A stretch of 64,000 nucleotides of DNA from positions 1-64,000 of the forward strand of contig NZ_RBLU01000009.1 in the NCBI RefSeq assembly GCF_003989515.1, in the 5' to 3' direction. Under the pieces are notes generated by a model, which saw only the letters and a list, made by a program, of their open reading frames with translations, was not told the DNA's origin and did not search any database. Below, piece after piece: positions 35,063-45,154 of the stretch. The number at the start of each line of letters is the position of its first letter. The first letter of the stretch is position 1. The translations under genes were made by a program, and so were the position numbers. The DNA is from Curtobacterium sp. HSID17257 (GTDB lineage: Bacteria > Actinomycetota > Actinomycetes > Actinomycetales > Microbacteriaceae).

Positions 35063-35106
35063 CGGACTGGAGGCGCGGTGCCTGCCCGCACCGCGCCTCC
35101 AGTCCG
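35063..35106 (-). terminator. Palindrome family 1 hairpin after the glucosidase gene
   Basis: 19-bp perfect stem (35063-35081 with 35088-35106), six-base loop. Arm CTGGAGGCGCGGTGC is the family 1 core. It lies 14 bases beyond the GH13 stop. Confidence 0.8.
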
Positions 35107-35119
35107 CCACCGGGCTGCG

Positions 35120-36781
35120 TCAGGAACGCAACCAGGCGGTCCCCACACCCGACAGTGCGCCGTCTGCCACCGGCGCGGAGGCGAGCAGCAGCTCGCCGGC
35201 GGGGAGTACGTAGGGCTCGTCGCCGAACACCGTGACGCTCGTCCAGCCGTTCGGCCGGCGGAACGCGAGCACGTCGTCGCGGCCGGTCTCGAGCCACTCG
35301 AGGTGCTCCTCGGACTGCAGCTGGCCGCGCAGGCCCAGGGCCTTCCGGTACAGGTTCAGCGTCGAGTCGGGGTCGGCGTCCTCCGCCTCGACCGACGACT
35401 CGGCGAACCACGCCGGCTGCGGCAGGTGCGAGCCGCCCTCGCCGAAGCCGAACGACGACCCCTGCCGCGTCCACGGGATCGGGACGCGGCAGCCGTCACG
35501 GCCGACGTCGACGCCCGGGTTCCGGAAGAACGCCGGGTCCTGGCGGTCGGCGTCCGGGATGTCGCCCACCTCGTGCAGCCCGAGCTCCTCGCCCTGGTAC
35601 AGGTAGGCCGAGCCGGGCAGCGCGAGCTCGAGGAGCGTCGCCGCCTGGGCGCGTCGGAGGCCGAGCGAACGGTCGAGCGCCGCCTGGTCGCCGCCGGCGA
35701 GCAGCCACGCGGACCCCTGCTTCTGCTCGTCGCCGTCGCGGGCGGGGAGTGCGTAGCGGGTGGCGTGCCGGACGACGTCGTGGTTCGAGAACACCCACGT
35801 GGTCGACGAACCGGACTGCTCGGCGAGGCCGAGGTTGAACTCGATGATCGTGCGGAACTGCTGGGCGTCGAAGTCGGCCTCGAGCAGGTCGAAGTTGAAC
35901 GCCTGCCCGAGCCCCTCGGCACTCGCGTACCGGGCACGGCGGTCGGCGGCGACCCACGCCTCGGCGACCGCGGTGCGGGCCGGGGTGTACTCGTCGAAGA
36001 CCTTCCGCCACTCGGCGTAGATCTCGTGCACGTCGTCGCGGTCCCAGAGGATGTGCGACCCGTCCTTCGGCGCCGCCAGGACCTCGGCCCAGGTGGGCAG
36101 CTCGCCCGCGGGCAGGTCCTTCGCCAGGCCGTGCGCGACGTCGATGCGGAAGCCGTCGACCCCGCGGTCCGACCAGAAGCGAAGCGTGTGCAGGAAGTCG
36201 TCGCGCACCTCGCGGTTCGCCCAGTTCAGGTCGGGCTGCTCCTTCGCGAAGTTGTGCAGGTACCACTGGCCGTCGCCCACCGCGGTCCACGCCGGGCCGC
36301 CGAAGATCGACACCCAGTCGGCCGGCGCCTCGGATCCGTCGGGGCCGGTGCCGTCACGGAAGACGTAGCGGTCGCGTGCCGGGCTGCCCTTCGGCGATGC
36401 CAGGGCCTCGCGGAACCACTCGTGCCGGTCGCTCGTGTGGTTCGGCACGATGTCGACGATCACGCGGATGCCGGCGCCGTGCAGGGCCTCGACCATGTCG
36501 TCGAAGTCGGCGAGGGTGCCGAGGCGCGGGTCGACGTCGCGGTAGTCGTCGACGTCGTAGCCGCCGTCGGCCAGTGCGGACGGGTAGAACGGGCTGAGCC
36601 AGACGGCCTCGATCCCGAGCGAGGCGAGGTACGGCACGCGCGAGGTCACACCGCGCAGGTCACCGATCCCGTCGCCGTCGGCGTCGGCGAACGAGCGCGG
36701 GTAGACCTGGTAGACGCTCGCCTGGCGCCACCAGGTCTCGGCGTCGGTGGATGCTGCGGGCTGGACGAGCGTGTCGGTCAC
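35120..36781 (-). CDS. GH13 alpha-glucosidase / oligo-1,6-glucosidase
   Basis: Cytosolic hydrolysis of alpha-glucosides delivered by the adjacent ABC importer. 553 residues. GH13 regions: DIVPNHTS (region I), GFRIDVAHG with nucleophile Asp about 214, AVAEAWV with acid/base Glu about 274, and SNHDVVR with the third acid about 335. N-terminal YQVYPRSFADADGDGIGDLRG is typical of alpha-glucosidases of subfamilies 23/30/31. GTG start at 36781 with GAAAGG upstream. Last gene of the operon. Confidence 0.93.
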   Translation of the reverse strand: MTDTLVQPAASTDAETWWRQASVYQVYPRSFADADGDGIGDLRGVTSRVPYLASLGIEAVWLSPFYPSALADGGYDVDDYRDVDPRLGTLADFDDMVEALHGAGIRVIVDIVPNHTSDRHEWFREALASPKGSPARDRYVFRDGTGPDGSEAPADWVSIFGGPAWTAVGDGQWYLHNFAKEQPDLNWANREVRDDFLHTLRFWSDRGVDGFRIDVAHGLAKDLPAGELPTWAEVLAAPKDGSHILWDRDDVHEIYAEWRKVFDEYTPARTAVAEAWVAADRRARYASAEGLGQAFNFDLLEADFDAQQFRTIIEFNLGLAEQSGSSTTWVFSNHDVVRHATRYALPARDGDEQKQGSAWLLAGGDQAALDRSLGLRRAQAATLLELALPGSAYLYQGEELGLHEVGDIPDADRQDPAFFRNPGVDVGRDGCRVPIPWTRQGSSFGFGEGGSHLPQPAWFAESSVEAEDADPDSTLNLYRKALGLRGQLQSEEHLEWLETGRDDVLAFRRPNGWTSVTVFGDEPYVLPAGELLLASAPVADGALSGVGTAWLRS

Positions 36782-36858
36782 GTCGGGCCTTTCGTTGGTC
36801 GTGCGGGTGGTGGTGGTCGTGTCGGTGGCGGAGGCAGTGCCGGTCGTGGCCGCGTGGG

Positions 36859-37764
36859 TCACTTGATCGCGCCCTGGGTCACACCGGCCATCACCCATCG
36901 CTGGGTGACCAGGTAGACGAGGATCGCCGGTGCCATGGCCATCAGGTACGAGGCGAACGACACGTTGTAGTTGTTGCTGAACTGCGTCTGGAACATCTGC
37001 TGCAGCACCGGCAGGGTCTGCAGCGCCGGGTCGGAGGTGATCAGCGACGGCATCACGAAGTCGTTCCAGGACGCGAGGAACGCGAAGATGCCGACGGTGG
37101 CGCTCATCGGTGCGAGGAGCGGGAACACCAGACGCCAGAACACCTGCCCCGTGCTCGCGCCGTCGATGCGTGCACTCTCCTCCAGCTCCGCCGGGATCGA
37201 GCGCAGGAACGCGGTGAAGAGCAGCACGCTGAAGGACAGTTGGAACATGACGTGCAGGATCGCGACGCCGAACGGGTTGTCCAGTCCGGCGAGACCGGTG
37301 AGCTTCACCTGCGACAGCGCGAGCACCGGGAACGGCAGGAACATCGCGGCGAGCAGGTAGAAGAACGACCAGCGGAAGAACCGGCGCTCCCAGTTCCGGG
37401 CGATGGCGTACGCGGTGAAGGACGCGAGCAGGATCGTGCCGACGACGGTGATCGCCGCGATGAGCACGGAGACACCGAACGCCCGCGGGAAGTCGGTCAG
37501 CTCCCAGGCCTGCACGAAGCCGTCGACGCTGAACGGCGCGGGCAGCGAGAACGCGTTGCCGTCCACGGCCTGCGACGTCGTCTTGAACGCCATCGTCACG
37601 GTGACGTACAGCGGGACGAGGACCGACAGCGTGCACAGCGCGAGGACGATCGTGACCGGCCAGTTGAAGCGCTCGCCGCGACGTCCGGCAGTGCGGTCGG
37701 CGTCGACGGACCGGATGCTGCCGGTGGCCGTCGTGCCCGGGCGGAGGGGTGCTTGCATGGTCAT
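36859..37764 (-). CDS. Sugar ABC permease (MalG-like)
   Basis: 301 residues, six helices. EAA loop ELEESARIDGASTGQVFWRLVFPLL near the C-terminus is the family signature. Its ATG shares one base with the stop of the upstream permease (TGATG). Forms the channel heterodimer with that permease. No ATPase is encoded here, so a shared MsiK-type ATPase elsewhere is expected, as is common in actinobacteria. Confidence 0.92.
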   Translation of the reverse strand: MTMQAPLRPGTTATGSIRSVDADRTAGRRGERFNWPVTIVLALCTLSVLVPLYVTVTMAFKTTSQAVDGNAFSLPAPFSVDGFVQAWELTDFPRAFGVSVLIAAITVVGTILLASFTAYAIARNWERRFFRWSFFYLLAAMFLPFPVLALSQVKLTGLAGLDNPFGVAILHVMFQLSFSVLLFTAFLRSIPAELEESARIDGASTGQVFWRLVFPLLAPMSATVGIFAFLASWNDFVMPSLITSDPALQTLPVLQQMFQTQFSNNYNVSFASYLMAMAPAILVYLVTQRWVMAGVTQGAIK

Positions 37765-38714
37765 CAGAGCGCTGCCTTCCCGCGGGTCGCCCGCAGCTGG
37801 ATCACGGCGATGACCACGGCGATCACGAAGAAGATCGTCGCGTTCGCCATCTGGTACGCGTAGTCGCCGCCGCTGAAGCCCTTGAAGATCGACATCGCGA
37901 CCGACGTGGTCGAGGTGCCCGGGCCACCGTCGGTCAGGCCGACGATGATGTCGTACGAGTTCAGGAAGTTCTTGAACCCGATCACCAGGTTGATGAGGAT
38001 GTAGCCCGCCGTCAGCGGTGCCGTGATCGAGACCAGCTGCCGCCACGCGCTGGCGCCGTCGAGCGCCGCCGCCTCGTAGACCTCGCCGGGGATCGACAGG
38101 ACGCCGGCGATGTAGATGAGGAGCGTCGACGGGATCGCCTGCCACGCGGTCACGAGGACGATCGCGACCCACGCCAGGTCCGGGTTCGCCAGGATGCTCT
38201 GCTCGAGCGGGGCGAAGCCGAGCGCGGACGCGAGCGCCGGCAGGCTGTTCGCGAAGAGGAACGAGAACACGTAGGCGATGACGATGCCGGAGATCACCAT
38301 CGGCAGCACGAAGACCGCACGCAGCGCGATCTTGCCGCGGATCTTCGACGTCAGCGCGATCGCGAGCAGGAACGCGACCGCGTTCACCAGGAGCACGGTG
38401 ACGAGCGAGAAGCCGATGGTGAACAGGTACGCCTGCAGGATCGCGGGGTCGGAGAACACCGCGACGTAGTTCGTCAGGCCGGTGAACCGGAACTCGCCGA
38501 AGCCGACGGAGTTCGTGAAGCTCAGCACGATGCCCATCACCGCGGGGAGCGTGATGGCGAGCGTGAAGAGCACGAGCGTGGGGACGAGGAACACGAGGAA
38601 GAGCGGGTCGACGCGCTTCCCGCGTCCGCGGCTGCCGGCCTGGAGGCGCGGTGCGGCTCCGCCCCGGCGGCGGCGGTCCGCCGTCGTGATCGATTCGGTG
38701 GTCGTGGTGGCCAA
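37764..38714 (-). CDS. Sugar ABC permease (MalF-like) with repeat-derived N-terminus
   Basis: 316 residues from a TTG start at 38714, chosen because AAGGAGA lies five bases upstream. Six helices and EAA loop GEVYEAAALDGASAWRQLVSITAPLT. The first 40 residues are Arg/Gly-rich (RRRRGGAAPRLQAGSRGRGKR); bases 38640-38654 within them are an exact arm of palindrome family 1, so part of this cytosolic extension is derived from a repeat. Confidence 0.88.
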   Translation of the reverse strand: MATTTTESITTADRRRRGGAAPRLQAGSRGRGKRVDPLFLVFLVPTLVLFTLAITLPAVMGIVLSFTNSVGFGEFRFTGLTNYVAVFSDPAILQAYLFTIGFSLVTVLLVNAVAFLLAIALTSKIRGKIALRAVFVLPMVISGIVIAYVFSFLFANSLPALASALGFAPLEQSILANPDLAWVAIVLVTAWQAIPSTLLIYIAGVLSIPGEVYEAAALDGASAWRQLVSITAPLTAGYILINLVIGFKNFLNSYDIIVGLTDGGPGTSTTSVAMSIFKGFSGGDYAYQMANATIFFVIAVVIAVIQLRATRGKAAL

Positions 38715-38724
38715 GGTCGTCTCC

Positions 38725-40023
38725 TTACGCGGCCGACCGGAGCGCGAGCCGCGCCCAGTCGCCGTCGAGGGTGCGGAGTTGCGGTTCGGGCGCACCGCCG
38801 AAGGCGATGGACTGCAGGTAGTTCGCCACCGGGATCTCGGCGGGGATGAGCTGCGAGGCGCCCAGGTAGAACGCGGCGCGGTCGTACGAGTCCTGCATGC
38901 CGCTGAGCGCGGGGTTCGACACCGGCGGGGAGTCCTTGCGGACGCCGAAGCCGTTGTTGTCGGCGTTGTACTGGTCGCTGATCGCCGGGCTCATCAGGAA
39001 GGACAGGAACTCGCGGGCGGCCTCCTGCTTCCGGGACGCCTCCGGGATCCACAGCCCGAGGTCGACGTTGACGCGCACCTTGTTGTCGGCGGGGTCGTCG
39101 GTCGCGGGGAACGGGAACGTGCCGAGGTCCATGTCGGGGTTCGTCTTCGCGATCTCGCCGAGCGCCCACGGGCCCTGCAGGTACATCGCGGCCTTCCCCT
39201 GCGCGAACGCCAGGTTGCCGTCGCCGTAGCCCCGACTGGCCGCACCCTCCTGGTGCCACTGCAGCAGGTCCACCATGCGTCCGACCGGAGCGGCGAAGTC
39301 CTTCTCGAACGACACCTTCGACCCCCTGCCGACCGACGTGCCCTCGCTGTCGAGTGCCGCGAAGGTCGCCGGCACGTCGAGCATGCCGCCGACCGAGTAG
39401 TCGAACATGCCCTGGGCGATGGTCCAGTTGTCCTTGTAGGTGCCGTACATCGGGGTGATCCCGGCCGTGACGAGTCGCTTGCACACGTCGGTGAACGCGC
39501 TCCAGGTCGTCGGCACCTCGAGGCCCTGCTGGGCGAACAGCTGCTTGTCGTAGATGACGGACGCGGCGGTGACCGAGTACGGCAGGACGCTCGTCCGACC
39601 CGGGTAGTCCGCGGTCTGCTGCATCAGCGGCCACAGGTCGGGGTTGATCGTGTCCTTCTCGGGCAGGTCGGACAGGTCGGTCAGGGCCCCGTGCTCGACG
39701 AACGACACCATCGCGTAGTTGTAGTTCAGGCACCCGAGGTCCGGCGGCCGGTTCCGGACGAAGTTCGCGGACATGTTCGACGTCGAGTCGCGGACCACGC
39801 GGATCTTCGACTGGCTGTCGTGGAACTTCGCGATGACGTCGTCGAAGTACCCGATGACCTCGGGCTTCGACACGTAGAAGGTGATGGTCTCGGGTCGGCT
39901 GCTCGATCCTCCGAGCGGGGCGCACCCGGCGAGTGCCAGGCCCGCGCCGATACCGCCCGCACCGAGCAGGAACCCGCGGCGGGTGACCCCGGCCGCGCTC
40001 CTGGTGGTGGCGTGTGCTTGCAC
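38725..40023 (-). CDS. Sugar ABC transporter substrate-binding lipoprotein (SBP_bac_1)
   Basis: 432 residues from GTG 40023. Signal with a twin-arginine-like TRRGFLLGAGGIG and lipobox LAGC (Cys about 34). Family 1 binding-protein body with TFYVSKPEVIGYFDDV early and YLQGPWALGEIAKTNPDMDLGTFPFP mid-protein, typical of oligosaccharide binders. GGAGA precedes the start. First gene of the operon and divergent from the ROK regulator. Confidence 0.9.
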   Translation of the reverse strand: MQAHATTRSAAGVTRRGFLLGAGGIGAGLALAGCAPLGGSSSRPETITFYVSKPEVIGYFDDVIAKFHDSQSKIRVVRDSTSNMSANFVRNRPPDLGCLNYNYAMVSFVEHGALTDLSDLPEKDTINPDLWPLMQQTADYPGRTSVLPYSVTAASVIYDKQLFAQQGLEVPTTWSAFTDVCKRLVTAGITPMYGTYKDNWTIAQGMFDYSVGGMLDVPATFAALDSEGTSVGRGSKVSFEKDFAAPVGRMVDLLQWHQEGAASRGYGDGNLAFAQGKAAMYLQGPWALGEIAKTNPDMDLGTFPFPATDDPADNKVRVNVDLGLWIPEASRKQEAAREFLSFLMSPAISDQYNADNNGFGVRKDSPPVSNPALSGMQDSYDRAAFYLGASQLIPAEIPVANYLQSIAFGGAPEPQLRTLDGDWARLALRSAA

Positions 40024-40096
40024 GTCGTCTCCGTCCGTCCGGACCCGGCGTCCCTGCCGTTCCGGCTCGCGTGCCGGCGTCGGTGTCGGCTCGCGA

Positions 40097-40120
40097 GAGT
40101 AAATCTACTCAGAAAATCTA
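40097..40120. promoter_or_regulatory. AT-rich operator candidate for the ROK regulator
   Basis: GAGTAAATCTACTC (40097-40110) is a five-base-armed inverted repeat; AAATCTA occurs at 40101-40107 and again at 40114-40120. The stretch is strikingly AT-rich in this genome and lies in the 134-base gap between the binding-protein gene and the ROK gene. ROK repressors such as Mlc/NagC/XylR bind AT-rich sites. Confidence 0.65.
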
Positions 40121-40157
40121 ATCGCGCAAGCAACTCTTCGGGCGGTAGGGTCGGCGC

Positions 40158-41357
40158 ATGCCGCAACGCCGTGTGACCCCCCGCGCCACCAGCGCCGAGA
40201 CGGTCCTGGCGTACGCCCTCGACCCGCTGTCCGGGGCCTTCACGGCGACCGAGGCGATCGAGGCGACGGGGCTGACCCGGTCGACCGTGCTCGCCGCGTG
40301 TGCGGAACTCGTCCGGCTCGGCTGGCTCCGCGACCTCGACGATGCCCGCGCGGCGGGGGAGTACCGGAAGGGCCGACCCGCGCGACGCTACGAGCTCGAC
40401 ACCGACGCCGGCGTCGTCGTCGGTGTCGACGCGGGACAGCACCGCGTCACGGCGCTCGTCGCGGACCTCCGCGGCACGGTGCTCGCCCGGACCGAGGGCG
40501 CGCTCGGGGAGTCGGGACTCGACGTGCCCGTCCGACTCCGGGTGACGACCGAGACGATCACGGCAGCGCTCGCCGTGGCCGACGTCGACCCGGCTCGCGT
40601 GCTCGTGACGGTCGTGGGCATCCCGGCCCCCGTGGACTCGCTCGGCGCGTCACCCCGCGACGGCGGGTTCTGGGACAGCATGAACCCGGGCTTCGCCGAC
40701 GTGGTGTCCCACGGTGTCGTGGTCGTGGAGAACGACGCGAACGCAGCGGCGCTGGCCGAGCGACCCTCCTCCGGTGACGCGTCCTTCGCCGCGCTGCTCT
40801 CCGGGGAACGCTTCGGCGCCGGCCTGGTCGTCGACGGCGCACTGCTCCGCGGTGCCCGGGGCGGTGCGGGTGAGCTCCGGGTGCTCGACCTGGTCGAGGG
40901 GGTGTCCTCGTCGAACGGCATCGGTCGCACCGCCCGCGAGCTCGTCCGCGAGGCCCGCGCCGAGGGGCTCGTCGGGCCGGCGTCCCTGCTCGGCGGGGCC
41001 GAGGAGCCCGGGGCCGAGGCGGTGTTCGCCGCCGCAGCGCTGCTCGACCCGGTCGCGCTCGAGGTCGTCGACCGGCTCGGCGACCGGCTCGCCCGGGTGT
41101 GCGTCCTGCTCGCGAGCCTGCTCGACATCGACCGCGTGGTCGTCGCCGGGGCGATCGCCGATGCAGCAGCGCCGGTGATCGAGCGTGCACGCGAGCGCCT
41201 GGCGACCGGGGAGTACGACCCGACGCCCGAGGTCGTGGCCTCCCGCCTCGGCGGCGACGTCGTCGTGCTCGGAGCCGTCGCGCGTGCGCTCGACCTCGTG
41301 CACGCCGACCCACTGGCGTTCCCGCTGCCGGCGGAGACCTCCGCCCTCGCGACCTGA
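40158..41357 (+). CDS. ROK-family transcriptional regulator
   Basis: 399 residues. N-terminal winged helix (about 25-62, FTATEAIEATGLTRSTVLAACAELVRLGWL), then a ROK sugar-kinase-like domain with VVGVDAGQHRVTALVAD and ENDANAAALAE. The zinc motif CxCGxxGCxE of catalytic ROK kinases is absent (GARGGAGELRVL instead), so it is a regulator only. ATG with TAGGGT six bases upstream. Divergent from the alpha-glucoside operon and probably its repressor. Confidence 0.9.
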   Translation: MPQRRVTPRATSAETVLAYALDPLSGAFTATEAIEATGLTRSTVLAACAELVRLGWLRDLDDARAAGEYRKGRPARRYELDTDAGVVVGVDAGQHRVTALVADLRGTVLARTEGALGESGLDVPVRLRVTTETITAALAVADVDPARVLVTVVGIPAPVDSLGASPRDGGFWDSMNPGFADVVSHGVVVVENDANAAALAERPSSGDASFAALLSGERFGAGLVVDGALLRGARGGAGELRVLDLVEGVSSSNGIGRTARELVREARAEGLVGPASLLGGAEEPGAEAVFAAAALLDPVALEVVDRLGDRLARVCVLLASLLDIDRVVVAGAIADAAAPVIERARERLATGEYDPTPEVVASRLGGDVVVLGAVARALDLVHADPLAFPLPAETSALAT

Positions 41358-41396
41358 CCGCTGACGCCGCGGCGTGTTCCGCGCCAGAATGGGCAC

Positions 41397-41831
41397 GTGA
41401 CGAACCGGGCCGTCCTCGTCCCCGTGGTCCTCGGCGTGCTCGCGGTGGTGCTCACCGGATGCGTCGCCGTCGGCCCGCAGGAGGGCGTCCTCACGCTGAC
41501 GGGCAGCGACGCGGTCCCGCTCCCGGCGTGCGACCACGCAGCGCCCGTGCCGGTCGCCGCGCTCGCGTCCGACGACCTGCCGGCGTGCGAGCCCGTCGGT
41601 CAGGTGCTCGTCTTCCCCGACGGCGGTCAGCTGCAGTTGCCGGAGGAGTCGATCGGCGTCGGTTCGCAGGCGGGCTCGTCGGACGTCCGGTACTCGTACA
41701 GCGGTGTCGGGCGGTTCGGCGTCGTCGCAGCGCAGGCCGGTCCGGGTTGCGTCGACGTGCACGAGTGGGGCACTCCGGAGGCGCTGCGCCGGGTCCACGA
41801 CGCGTTCGGCTCGCGCTGGATGTGCGACTGA
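41397..41831 (+). CDS. Small lipoprotein of unknown function
   Basis: 144 residues. Lipobox VLTGC (Cys about 22) after a hydrophobic signal. The mature part has three further cysteines (near 45, 64 and 120) plus a penultimate Cys, suggesting two disulfides. GTG start with CAGAAT six bases before it. No family recognised. Confidence 0.65.
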   Translation: MTNRAVLVPVVLGVLAVVLTGCVAVGPQEGVLTLTGSDAVPLPACDHAAPVPVAALASDDLPACEPVGQVLVFPDGGQLQLPEESIGVGSQAGSSDVRYSYSGVGRFGVVAAQAGPGCVDVHEWGTPEALRRVHDAFGSRWMCD

Positions 41832-41838
41832 GCGGCTC

Positions 41839-41855
41839 GAGGACGCGGCCCGTCC

Positions 41856-41857
<2 letters not shown>
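41839..41857. terminator. Short bidirectional hairpin
   Basis: GAGGACG / CGTCCTC, 7-bp stem with a five-base loop, between the lipoprotein gene and the convergent aldolase gene, whose stop it touches. Confidence 0.5.
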
Positions 41858-42866
<1,009 letters not shown>

Positions 42867-42925
42867 CAGGCAACGCTAACCCGCCGTCCAGACCCCGGAC
42901 CACCACCGCGGCTACCGTGAGCCGC

Positions 42926-43846
42926 ATGCAGCCGCCAGCAGCCGGGAGCCTCCGGATCCTCCACCTGTCCGACACCCACCTGACCGGCGACGGAGCCCTG
43001 CACCAGGGGTCGGTCGACACGACGGCGGCCCTGGACGCGGTGCTCGCCCACGTCGACGGCGTCCCCGGTGTCGGCCTGGTCGTGGTCTCGGGGGACGTCT
43101 CCGAGGACGGCAGCCCCGAGTCGTACCGCACCGCTCGCGAGCGCATCGGCGCGTGGGCCGAGCGTCACGGGGCAGCGCTCGTGCTGGTGCCCGGGAACCA
43201 CGACCTCCGCGAGGGGTTCCGCCAGGTCCTCGCGAACGGCCACGTCCTGGGCGAGGCTGGCACCCCGCTCGCGCACACGATGGAGTACACGCCGCCGTCC
43301 GTGCCGGTCTCCGGTCAGTCCGTCGTCGCGGGCTTCCGCGTGGTGACGGTCGACACGAGCGTCCGCGGGGCGGGCTACGGCGCGCTCAGCGACACCGCGC
43401 TCGAGCGACTCCGGACGGCGCTGGCCGGCGAGCCCGTGCCGCACGGCACGGTCGTCGTGCTCCACCACCCGCCGGTCCCCTCGCCGACGCTCCTGCACGA
43501 GGCCCTCCGCCTGCAGGACCCCGAGGACCTCGCGGAGGTCCTCGACGGCTCGGACGTCCGGGTGGTCCTCGGCGGGCACCAGCACCACCACGCCGTCGGC
43601 TCGCTCGCCGGCGTCCCGGTGCTCGTCGCGCCCGGCGTCGCCAACGACACGGACGTCGTCGGCCCGTACGACGAGGAGTCCGCCCACGTCGCCCACGGCG
43701 CACTGATCGTCGACGTCGGTGCCGACGGCTCCGTCTGGTCGACGCCGGTGCGCGTCCCGGACCCGGACCGCGACGTGCTCGCCTTCGCGCTCGACGCCGA
43801 GACCGTCACGCGGATCGCGGAGCAGGCGGGACCCGCCGCGCGCTGA
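42926..43846 (+). CDS. Calcineurin-like phosphodiesterase (CpdA-like)
   Basis: 306 residues. All metallophosphoesterase blocks are present: LSDTH, GDVSEDG, GNHDLR, LHHPP and GGHQHHH, giving a dinuclear metal site. Class III 3',5'-cyclic nucleotide phosphodiesterases look like this. The ATG at 42926 has TACCGT seven bases upstream, so I prefer it to a GTG nine bases earlier that overlaps this hexamer. Confidence 0.85.
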   Translation: MQPPAAGSLRILHLSDTHLTGDGALHQGSVDTTAALDAVLAHVDGVPGVGLVVVSGDVSEDGSPESYRTARERIGAWAERHGAALVLVPGNHDLREGFRQVLANGHVLGEAGTPLAHTMEYTPPSVPVSGQSVVAGFRVVTVDTSVRGAGYGALSDTALERLRTALAGEPVPHGTVVVLHHPPVPSPTLLHEALRLQDPEDLAEVLDGSDVRVVLGGHQHHHAVGSLAGVPVLVAPGVANDTDVVGPYDEESAHVAHGALIVDVGADGSVWSTPVRVPDPDRDVLAFALDAETVTRIAEQAGPAAR

Positions 43847-43850
43847 CCGC

Positions 43851-43894
43851 CGGACGGGAGGCGCGCTGCCGGCCCGCCCCGCGCCTCCCGTCCG
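43851..43894 (+). terminator. Palindrome family 1 hairpin after the phosphodiesterase
   Basis: 15-bp perfect stem CGGACGGGAGGCGCG (43851-43865) with complement at 43880-43894; 14-base loop. It begins five bases after the stop. Confidence 0.8.
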
Positions 43895-43973
43895 CAGGCC
43901 GGTACCCCTCGCTCACGGACACCGTCCCGTCGGCGCGAGTACACCGGAGCCATGACCACGGAAGGAGTCAGCC

Positions 43974-45035
43974 ATGCGCATCGGTAGTGCCGTGCAGTAC
44001 GACCGGTACGGCGGGTTCGACGTCGTCGACCTCGTCCCGCAGGAACGTCCCGAACCCGGACCCGGCGAGATCGTCGTCGAGGTCGTCGCCGCAGGTCTCA
44101 ACCACGTCGAGCGGTTCCTCCGCGAGGGGAAGCTGCGCGACCACATCGACCTCGAGTTCCCGGCGCACCAGGGCGTCGACTTCGCGGGCATCGTCCGCGC
44201 TCGTGGCGCCGAGGTCCGCGACCTCAAGGTCGGCGACGAGGTCATGGGACACGCCCCCGAGGGCGGCGCCCACGCGACCTGGGTCCGCGTGGCCCGCGGA
44301 GCCGTCGTGAAGAAGCCCGAGCACGTCGGGTGGGAGGTCGCGGGTGGGCTGTACCTGGCCGGCGCGACCGCTGCGACGATCGTGCGGAACCTGCGCCTCG
44401 GCCCCGAGGACACCGTGGTGATCTCGGCCGCAGCGGGCGGGGTCGGACACATCCAGTGCCAGCTGGCGCACGACGCCGGCGCCACCGTGATCGCCCTCGG
44501 GAGTCCGCGGAACCACGACTACCTGCGGCAGATCGGCACCCTGCCCGTCGCCTACGGTGACGGCGAGGAGGACCGCATCCGCGAGATCGCGGGCGGTCGC
44601 CCGATCACGGCGTTCATCGACAACCACGGCGGTGGCGGTGCGGCGGACCTGGCCTCGCGACTCGGTGTGCCCGCCGAGCGGCTGGTGACCTCCGAGCACC
44701 GGCGCGACGTCGAGATCCGGTTCCTGCGGGCCCCGGCCGACGACGAGGAGGCCCGCGACCTGCTGACCCTGCTGGCGAAGGCGGTGCAAGACCGCCGCGT
44801 GCAGGTGCTCATCTCGGGCTTCTACCCGTTCGAGTACATCGTCGACGCGTACGAGGACCTGGCCGAGATGCGCTCCCGCGGCAAGGTCGTGATCGGCATG
44901 CAGACCGTCGAGACCGGCGCTCGGCTCGACTGGTACCGCTCCGAGAAGGCCCGCGACCTGCGTGACCGGTACGCCGACGAGCGCGGGGCGGACACGGAGA
45001 CAATGGCCGGCGGATCGGCGAGCCCCACGGCGTGA
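43974..45035 (+). CDS. MDR-type NADPH-dependent oxidoreductase (quinone-reductase-like)
   Basis: 353 residues, zinc-free medium-chain fold. N-terminal GroES-like part with AAGLNHVERFLREG and HQGVDFAGIV; NADP-binding stretch VISAAAGGVGHIQCQLAHDAGATVIALGS (about 145-175). No structural or catalytic zinc ligands are visible. GGAAGGAG precedes the ATG. Single gene ended by a strong hairpin; substrate unknown. Confidence 0.87.
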   Translation: MRIGSAVQYDRYGGFDVVDLVPQERPEPGPGEIVVEVVAAGLNHVERFLREGKLRDHIDLEFPAHQGVDFAGIVRARGAEVRDLKVGDEVMGHAPEGGAHATWVRVARGAVVKKPEHVGWEVAGGLYLAGATAATIVRNLRLGPEDTVVISAAAGGVGHIQCQLAHDAGATVIALGSPRNHDYLRQIGTLPVAYGDGEEDRIREIAGGRPITAFIDNHGGGGAADLASRLGVPAERLVTSEHRRDVEIRFLRAPADDEEARDLLTLLAKAVQDRRVQVLISGFYPFEYIVDAYEDLAEMRSRGKVVIGMQTVETGARLDWYRSEKARDLRDRYADERGADTETMAGGSASPTA

Positions 45036-45049
45036 GCCGACCCCGGCAC

Positions 45050-45087
45050 GATCGGGCCCGGTCTCCTGCGGGAGGCCGGGCCCGATC
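45050..45087. terminator. Strong hairpin between convergent genes
   Basis: GATCGGGCCCGG (45050-45061) with its complement at 45076-45087, and an inner CTCC/GGAG pairing. It serves the plus-strand oxidoreductase and possibly the minus-strand ABC operon ending at 45155. Confidence 0.85.
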
Positions 45088-45154
45088 CGTGTTCCGGGCC
45101 GTCGGGCGACCGACACGGGCCTCGCAGCCGTCGCGGCCGTCGGTCGGCCGTCGG

